Part shown: one piece after another, positions 56,331-64,000 of the stretch
Layout of the letters: every line of letters begins with the position of its first letter
How positions within the stretch are numbered: position 1 is the first letter of the stretch
Assembly: GCA_019009955.1 (NCBI GenBank)
Contig: CM032228.1
Coordinates: forward strand, 542,501 to 606,500
Reading direction: 5' to 3'
Origin: Riptortus pedestris
Lineage: Eukaryota; Arthropoda; Insecta; Hemiptera; Alydidae
Length of the DNA: 64,000 nucleotides
The notes under the pieces: model-generated
What the model saw: only the letters and a program-made list of their open reading frames with translations
Databases searched by the model: none
Told to the model about the DNA's origin: nothing
Made by a program: the position numbers and the translations under genes

Positions 56331-57470
56331 TTTGATACTTATAATTCATAATCATAGAAAGTATTCTGTCTTCTAAACCATGTATGAATAAAAGTTCCTG
56401 TATGAATAAGTATGAGTAAAGCACTCCTACTCATGTCATATTAACAATAAGCTGTTATATTCTGAACCACTTCAATCCAAAGTTAAATACCAAATATTGT
56501 TTTAAAGGGACCTTTATTATAGGTGAAGCAAGTAAATTCGTTGCGTGGAGACGTCAATTGTTTCGGGTTCGATGAGGCTTCCCTTAAAAAGATGTATAGG
56601 GAGATGCCCTTTCGCCCTATTTGTGAATTTGAGAGAGTGGACTGTATAGTAAAAGGAGGGTGGCGTAAATAATAAACAATGAATGGATATAAATAAGATG
56701 TAATGAATTAACCTTAATAATAAGAACAAATAATGAAATTAAATTGTAAGGACTCTGGACATTTTAATGATTAACGATAATTCCAATTGGTGAGCTGTTG
56801 TGGGTTGGTTGGAGCTGGTTGCTGCATAATGTCCATTATTGGGTTGTGCGAGTTGGCTTCGATGTGTAACGAGGTTGTTACATAAATGTGAGTACTCACT
56901 TTATTTATTGTTCGTGGTTCTTCTCCTTCTTGGTTCTTCCCCGCTTCAACGCCTGACGGGCCCTTTTTCGCCTACTCGTGCATTTTGAGGGGGTTTCTCA
57001 CCTCGATGATGAGAGCTCTCCTTTCTGCCGCACTAGGCTCCCATCTTGTTCCCGTCTCCTTGCCCTTTCTTGCCGGTCCCCCTCGTGGCTGGATACGCTA
57101 GCAACGAGGTCCACAGGCCAGGGCAACGATGAGTGGACACTAGATGACGTCATCGATGTCGCTTCACTCTTCGCGGACTTGATTCTTACGCGAATAAACC
57201 GCCCACCTTGAATTAGCTAGGGCTAATTAAAATAAAAACTAAAGCTTATGATCAAAAGCACATAGCCATTTGTGGTGTGAGTTTGTGTGGCGCCTGTGTT
57301 TTTTGTGAGTGAGTGTGGAGGTGTTAATAACAAAGTAATAAAGATCCATTAAGAAAAAAAATATTTACATGTTGAAAAAATAAAGAAAGGAATAATGAAC
57401 CTTGATAATATAATGAAGATTTTAGTTTTTTTCCGGACAATGATTACTCAATGTTTGCTGTATGTAAGCG
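56331..57470. other. Mixed repeat remnants
   Basis: 56425-56510 matches the CGCAG repeat (AACAATAAGCTGTTATA..., AATACCAAATATTG, compare 3735-3770). Near 57200, CCGCCCACCTTGAATTAGC is, in reverse, close to the polypurine end of the Bel-Pao element (GGCTAATTTAGGTGGGCGG), so a minus-strand Bel LTR may lie at about 56515-57195. The 77-codon open frame at 56978 has no recognised domain. Confidence 0.4.
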
Positions 57471-58095
57471 TTTCAGTCAGCATTTATGATCATATTTGAT
57501 ATTGGCCCAAATCGAACCACAACGAGGGGTGGGGGGGGGTTAGAGAACGGATATTGGAACTGTATCTGCCTTCTGTAAACTCCTACGATTGCCAGAATTA
57601 CAGTAATCTATTGTCACATCAACATCCTTATTGTCATCCAATAAACTAACTATTGTAATCATAAGACCTTTATTATGCCAGATGCATCCAAATACATTGT
57701 GATGGCGTCACCAATCAAAATATTAGGCTCTCAAATCGAAAATATTTATTTTTATCTCTATATCAAATATATATTATATTAGATATTTAACCGATTCAGT
57801 CAACACATACTTGTTATAGGCAGAAATGATACATAGAAAACTGGGGGTACAGTGGGTGGTGGAATTCGAAAATTATGAGATAACGAAAAATAATATAGAA
57901 CCAACCTTATAAAACTATTGATGTCCTACAACCATTGTTCTAAGCATTCATTCGTAACTCAAATATTAAGCGAGTACTTCGTAATTCTTGTTATCTGTCA
58001 GAATATGTGGCGAGATGGGACCACAAGTGAAAATAATCAGCAAATGGAATATCGGCTTAGTTTAAGCAACTACTCCGAGAGTGACTTTATTTAGA
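57471..58095 (+). mobile_element. CGCAG-hairpin repeat, old copy
   Basis: Shows the family order: poly-G tract, GGAATTCGAAAATTATGAG, and ATATCGGCTTAGTTTAAGCA near the end. The terminal hairpin is degraded. Confidence 0.5.
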
Positions 58096-58116
58096 TTCCG
58101 TAAACCCGGACAACTA

Positions 58117-58117
<1 letters not shown>

Positions 58118-58164
<47 letters not shown>

Positions 58165-58165
58165 C
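58118..58165. repeat. (TA)n microsatellite
   Basis: TA run with one TG interruption. Confidence 0.9.
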
Positions 58166-58199
58166 CTATGTAAATATTTGTGTGTGTGTGTCATTCCTA

Positions 58200-61100
58200 C
58201 ATGGAGGGGAGTTAGTTTGCCCGCGGGTATTTGTGTAGTTGAGGATGAGAAGCAACTGTAGAACTGCCAGTCAGAGCCTTGAATATGGTGGCCACGAATA
58301 TAGTGTGGATTAAGACCTCTCCTTGAGCAACACCGCCTCATTTCCCGCGGGTATTTGTGTAGTTGAGGATGAGAAGCAACTGTAGAACTGCCAGTCAGAG
58401 CCTTCAATATGGTGGCCACGAATATAGTGTTAATGAAGACCTCTCCTTGAGCAACACCGCCTCCTTACCCGCGGGTATTTGTGAAGTTGAGGATGAGAAG
58501 CAACTGTAGAACTGCCAGTCAGAGCCTTGAATATGGTGGGCACGAATATAGTGTGGATTAAGACCTCTCCTTGAGCAACACCGCCTCCTTACCCGCGGGT
58601 ATTTGTGAAGTTGAGGATGAGAAGCAACTGTAGAACTGCCTGTAAGTGCCTTGAATATGGTGGGCACGAATATAGTGTGGATTAAGACCTCTCCTTGAGC
58701 AACACCGCCTCCTTACCCGCGGGTATTTGTGAAGTTGAGGATGAGAGGCAACTGTAGAACTGCCTGTAAGTGCCTTGAATATGGTGGCCACGAATATAGT
58801 GTGGATTAAGACCTCTCCTTGAGCAACACCGCCTCCTTACCCGCGGGTATTTGTGTAGTTGAGGATGAGAGGCAACTGAAGAACTGCCAGTCAGAGCCTT
58901 GAATATGGTGGGCACGAATATAGTGTGGATTAAGACCTCTCCTTGTGCAACACCTCCTCCTTACCCGCGGGTATTTGTGTAGTTGAGGATGAGAAGCAAC
59001 TGTAGAACTGCCTGTAAGTGCCTTGAATATGGTGGCCACGAATATAGTGTGGATTAAGACATATCGTTATACAAACCAGCATCCATACACGCTCGTATGT
59101 GTGTAGTTGAGGAGGAGAGGCAACTGTAGAAATGCCTGTAAGTGCCTGGTATATGGTGGGCACGAATATAGTGTGCATGAAGACCTCTCCTTGAGCAACA
59201 CGGCCTCCTTACCCGCGGGTATTTGTGTAGTTGAGGATGAGAAGCAACTGTAGAACTGCCTGTCAGAGCCTTGAATATGGTGGGCACGAATATAGTGTGG
59301 ATTAAGACCTGTCCTTGAGCAACACCGCCTCCTTACCCGCGGGTATTTGTGTAGTTGAGGATGAGAGGCAACTGTAGAACTGCCTGTAAGTGCCTTGAAT
59401 ATGGTGGGCACGAATATAGTGTTAATGAAGACCTCTCCTTGAGCAACACCGCCTCCTTACCCGCGGGTATTTGTGAAGTTGAGGATGAGAGGCAACTGTA
59501 GAACTGCCAGTCAGAGCCTTGAATATGGTGGCCACGAATATAGTGTGGATTAAGACCTCTCCTTGAGCAACACCGCCTCCTTACCCGCGGGTATTTGTGA
59601 AGTTGAGGATGAGAGGCAACTGTAGAACTGCCTGTCAGAGCCTTGAATATGGTGGGCACGAATATAGTGTTAATGAAGACCTCTCCTTGAGCAACACCGC
59701 CTCCTTACCCGCGGGTATTTGTGTAGATGAGGATGAGAGGCAACTGTAGAACTGCCTGTAAGTGCCTTGAATATGGTGGGCACGAATATAGTGTGGATTA
59801 AGACCTCTCCTTGGGCAACACCGCCTCCTTACCCGCGGGCATTTGTGCAGTTGAGGAAGAGAAGCAACTGTAGAACTGCCAGTCAGAGCCTTGAATATGG
59901 TGGCCACGAATATAGTGTGGATTCAGACCTCTCCTTGAGCAACACCGCCTCCTTACCCGCGGGTATTTGTGAAGTTGAGGATGAGAGGCAACTGTAGAAC
60001 TGCCTGTCAGTGCCTTGAATATGGTGGGCACGAATATAGTGTGCATTAAGACCTCTCCTTGAGCAACACCGCCTCCTTACCCGCGGGTATTCGTGTAGTT
60101 GAGGATGAGAAGCAACTGTAGAACTGCCTGTAAGTGCCTTGAATATGGTGGGCACGAATATAGTGTGGATTAAGACCTGTCCTTGAGCAACACCGCCTCC
60201 TTACCCGCGGGTATTTGTGTAGTTGAGGATGAGAGGCAACTGTAGAACTGCCTGAAAGAGACTTGAATAAGGTGGGCACGAATATAGTGTGGATTAAGAC
60301 CTCTCCTTGAGCAACACCGCCTCCTTACCCGCGGGTATTTGTGTAGTTGAGGATGATAGGCAACTTCAGTACTGCCTGTACTTGCCTTGAATATGGTGGC
60401 CACGAATATAGTGTGGATTAAGACCTCTCCTTGAGCAACACCGCCTCCTTACCCGCGGGTATTTGTGTAGTTGAGGATGAGAGGCAACTGTAGAACTGCC
60501 TGTAAGTGCCTTGAATATGGTGGGCACGAATATAGTGTGGATTAAGACCTCTCCTTGGGCAACACCGCCTCCTTACCCGCGGGTATTTGTGTAGTTGAGG
60601 ATGAGAGGCAACTGTAGAACTGCCTGTCAGTGCCTTGAAGATGGTGGCCACGCATATAGTGTTAATGAAGACCTCTCCTTGAGCAACACCGCCTCCTTAC
60701 CCGCGGGTATTTGTGTAGTTGAGGATGAGAAGCAACTGTAGAACTGCCTGTAAGTGCCTTGAATATGGTGGGCACGAATATAGTGTGGATTAAGACCTCT
60801 CCTTGAGCAACACCGCCTCCTTACCCGCGGGTATTTGTGTAGTTGAGGATGAGAGGCAACTGTAGAACTGCCTGTAAGTGCCTTGAATATGGTGGGCACG
60901 AATATAGTGTTAATGAAGACCTCTCCTTGAGCAACACCGCCTCCTTACCCGCGGGTATTTGTGAAGTTGAGGATGAGAGGCAACTGTAGAACTGCCTGTA
61001 AGTGCCTTGAATATGGTGGGCACGAATATAGTGTGGATTAAGACCTCTCCTTGAGCAACACCGCCTCCTTACCCGCGGGTATTTGTGTAGTTGAGGATGA

Positions 61101-64000
61101 GAAGCAACTGTAGAACTGCCTGTAAGTGCCTTGAATATGGTGGGCACGAATATAGTGTGGATTAAGACCTCTCCTTGGGCAACACCGCCTCCTTACCCGC
61201 GGGTATTTGTGTAGTTGAGGATGAGAGGCAACTGTAGAACTGCCTGTAAGTGCCTTGAATATGGTGGGCACGAATATAGTGTGGATTAAGACCTCTCCTT
61301 GAGCAACACCGCCTCCTTACCCGCGGGTATTTGTGTAGTTGAGGATGAGAAGCAACTGTAGAACTGCCTGTAAGTGCCTTGAATATGGTGGCCACGAATA
61401 TAGTGTGGATTAAGACCTCTCCTTGAGCAACACCGCCTCCTTACCCGCGGGTATTTGTGTAGTTGAGGATGAGAGGCAACTGTAGAACTGCCTGTAAGTG
61501 CCTTGAATATGGTGGGCACGAATATAGTGTGGATTAAGACCTCTCCTTGAGCAACACCGCCTCCTTACCCGCGGGTATTTGTGTAGTTGAGGATGAGAGG
61601 CAACTGTAGAACTGCCTGTAAGTGCCTTGAATATGGTGGCCACGAATATAGTGTGGATTAAGACCTCTCCTTGAGCAACACCGCCTCCTTACCCGCGGGT
61701 ATTTGTGTAGTTGAGGATGAGAAGCAACTGTAGAACTGCCTGTAAGTGCCTTGAATATGGTGGGCACGAATATAGTGTGGATTAAGACCTCTCCTTGAGC
61801 AACACCGCCTCCTTACCCGCGGGTATTTGTGTAGTTGAGGATGAGAGGCAACTGTAGAACTGCCTGTAAGTGCCTTGAATATGGTGGCCACGAATATAGT
61901 GTGGATTAAGACCTCTCCTTGAGCAACACCGCCTCCTTACCCGCGGGTATTTGTGTAGTTGAGGATGAGAGGCAACTGTAGAACTGCCTGTAAGTGCCTT
62001 GAATATGGTGGGCACGAATATAGTGTGGATTAAGACCTCTCCTTGAGCAACACCGCCTCCTTACCCGCGGGTATTTGTGTATTTGAGGATGAGAAGCAAC
62101 TGTAGAACTGCCTGTAAGTGCCTTGAATATGGTGGCCACGAATATAGTGTGGATTAAGACCTCTCCTTGAGCAACACCGCCTCCTTACCCGCGGGTATTT
62201 GTGAAGTTGAGGATGAGAGGCAACTGTAGAACTGCCAGTCAGAGCCTTGAATATGGTGGCCACGAATATAGTGTTAATGAAGACCTCTCCTTGAGCAACA
62301 CCGCCTCCTTACCCGCGGGTATTTGTGAAGTTGAGGATGAGAGGCAACTGTAGAACTGCCTGTAAGTGCCTTGAATATGGTGGCCACGAATATAGTGTGG
62401 ATTAAGACCTCTCCTTGAGCAACACCGCCTCCTTACCCGCGGGTATTAATGTAGTAGTGGATCACTAGCAAAGTAAGAACTGCCAGTAAGAGCATTTAAT
62501 CAGGTGTCCACGAATATAGTGTGGATTAAGACCTCTCCTTGAGCAACACCGCCTCCTTACCCGCGGGTATTTGTGTAGTTGAGGATGAGAAGCAACTGTA
62601 GAACTGCCTGACAGAGCCTTCAATATGGTGGCCACGAATATAGTGTGGATTAAGACCTCTCCTTGAGCAACACCGCCTCCTTACCCGCGGGTATTTGTGA
62701 AGTTGAGGATGAGAGGCAACTGTAGAACTGCCTGTAAGTGCCTTGAATATGGTGGCCACGAATATAGTGTGGATTAAGACCTCTCCTTGAGCAACACCGC
62801 CTCCTTACCCGCGGGTATTTGTGAAGTTGAGGATGAGAGGCAACTGTAGAACTGCCTGTCAGAGCCTTGAATATGGTGGGCACGAATATAGTGTTAATGA
62901 AGACCTCTCCTTGAGCAACACCGCCTCCTTACCCGCGGGTATTTGTGTAGTTGAGGATGAGAGGCAACTGTAGAACTGCCAGTCAGAGCCTTGAATATGG
63001 TGGCCACGAATATAGTGTGGATTAAGACCTCTCCTTGAGCAACACCGCCTCCTTACCCGCGGGTATTTGTGAAGTTGAGGATGAGAGGCAACTGTAGAAC
63101 TGCCAGTCAGAGCCTTGAATATGGTGGCCACGAATATAGTGTGGATTAAGACCTCTCCTTGAGCAACACCGCCTCCTTACCCGCGGGTATTTGTGTAGTT
63201 GAGGATGAGATGCTACGTTAGAACTGCCTGTAAGAGCCTTGAATATGGTGGCCACGAATATAGTGTGGATTAAGACCTCTCCTTGGGCAACACCGCCTCC
63301 TTACCCGCGGGTATTTGTGTAGTTGAGGATGAGAGAGGCAACTGTAGAACTGCCTGTCAGAGCCTTGAATATGGTGGGCACGAATATAGTGTGGATTAAG
63401 ACCTCTCCTTGGGCAACACCGCCTCCTTACCCGCGGGTATTTGTGTAGTTGAGGATGAGAGGCAACGGTAGAACGGCCTGTAAGTGCCTTGAATATGGGG
63501 GCCACGAATATCGTGTGGATTAAGACCTCTCCTTGAGCAACACCGCCTCCTTACCCGCGGGTATTTGTGTAGTTGAGGATGAGAGGCAACTGTAGAACTG
63601 CCAGTCAGAGTGCTTGAATATGGTGGCACGAATATAGTGTGGATTAAGACCTCTCCTTGAGCAACACCGCCTCCTTACCCGCGGGTATTTGTGTAGTTGA
63701 GGATGAAACTGCCTGTCAGAGCCTTGAATATGGTCGCCACGAATATAGTGTGGATTAAGACCTCTCCTTGAGCAACACCGCCTCCTTACCCGCGGGTATT
63801 TGTGAAGTTGAGGATGAGAGGCAACTGTAGAACTGCCTGTCAGAGCCTTGAATATGGTGGCCACGAATATAGTGTGGATTAAGACCTCTCCTTGAGCAAC
63901 ACCGCCTCCTTACCCGCGGGTATTTGTGTAGTTGAGGATGAGAGGCAACTGTAGAACTGCCTGTCAGAGCCTTGAATATGGTGGGCACGAATATAGTGTT
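58200..64000. repeat. 124-bp satellite array, about 47 copies, open at right
   Basis: The unit holds TTACCCGCGGGTATTTGTG, GAGGCAACTGTAGAACTGCC and CACGAATATAGTGTGGATTA, recurring every 124 bp to the window end. Most copies are nearly identical. Variant positions are GGGCAC/GGCCAC, GAGAGG/GAGAAG, TGTAAGTG/CAGTCAGAG and GTGTAG/GTGAAG. Copies near 59060-59160 and 62447-62510 are strongly diverged; 63330 has a 2-bp insertion and 63706 has lost about 27 bp. Open frames of 77 codons on the minus strand repeat because each unit carries the same start and stop; 124 is not a multiple of 3 and nothing suggests a protein. Confidence 0.95.

Noticed and set aside
56515..57195. Complete second Bel-Pao LTR on the minus strand
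   Set aside because: Only the polypurine-like junction near 57200 supports it; no TG...CA ends or target duplication were found.
56978..57211. 77-codon frame in a more G+C-rich patch
   Set aside because: No domain, no neighbours of a gene, and the patch may be part of an old LTR.
58114..63988. Many 77-114 codon minus-strand frames of near-identical sequence
   Set aside because: They repeat once per 124-bp satellite unit, and the frame changes between units. A tandem protein family is not supported.
58200..64000. CRISPR-like array
   Set aside because: There is no alternation of constant repeats and unique spacers; the whole 124-bp unit is conserved, and the DNA is eukaryotic.

Overview
The window is A+T-rich, gene-poor eukaryotic DNA built almost entirely of nested mobile elements and tandem repeats. 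I see no host gene, rRNA gene or functional tRNA gene. The mix points to an arthropod, most likely an insect: Helitrons, I/R1-type and R2/R4-type LINEs, Gypsy and Bel-Pao LTR elements, an IS630/mariner relic, tRNA-derived SINEs and an arthropod-style Polinton/Maverick. I cannot name the species.

Layout. 1-1145 is a LINE RNase H relic. 1155-7893 holds Helitron pieces (one complete copy at 1458-3082), a family I call the CGCAG-hairpin repeat, a decayed Helitron helicase (4791-5560) and a 95-bp tandem array. 7894-10372 holds a LINE reverse-transcriptase relic, the endonuclease end of a second LINE, and a SINE. 10427-17689 holds Helitrons around a third LINE (12590-15246) and a large inverted repeat (15297-16646). 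17744-24905 is a nest: a deleted Gypsy element sits in a Helitron with its target duplication intact, a CGCAG element and a solo LTR sit in another Helitron, and a fragment of the Gypsy has become a 7-copy 85-bp array. 24913-29687 is microsatellite, a transposase relic and a 50-bp array. 29688-36340 is one 18-bp minisatellite cut in two by a 5.85-kb Bel-Pao element (ACGAT duplication). 36341-43278 is CGCAG pieces and a run of Helitrons. 43279-54420 is the Polinton. 54515-58095 is Helitron and CGCAG pieces. 58200 to the window end is a 124-bp satellite.

The Polinton/adintovirus-like element is the main object of interest. It carries decayed genes for protein-primed DNA polymerase B, chromodomain integrase, A32/FtsK-type packaging ATPase, adenovirus-type protease and a parvovirus-type phospholipase A2 domain, plus a BRO-family protein, SAP/zinc proteins and small zinc proteins. 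Every original start codon I can place lies in the motif TAAATG, which is the poxvirus late-promoter/initiator motif. The element also holds a gene that may be a VLTF3-like late transcription factor. The copy is dead: it has internal deletions, frameshifts, stops, lost catalytic residues and a SINE inside the ATPase.

Helitron copies share a 5' end near TATATAAAATTGTAACC and a 3' end made of a CCCGGG/GCCGGG hairpin followed by CTAG-T. They carry internal modules of about 295 bp and often abut head to tail. Family calls come from reading translations and motifs by eye; no database search was possible.
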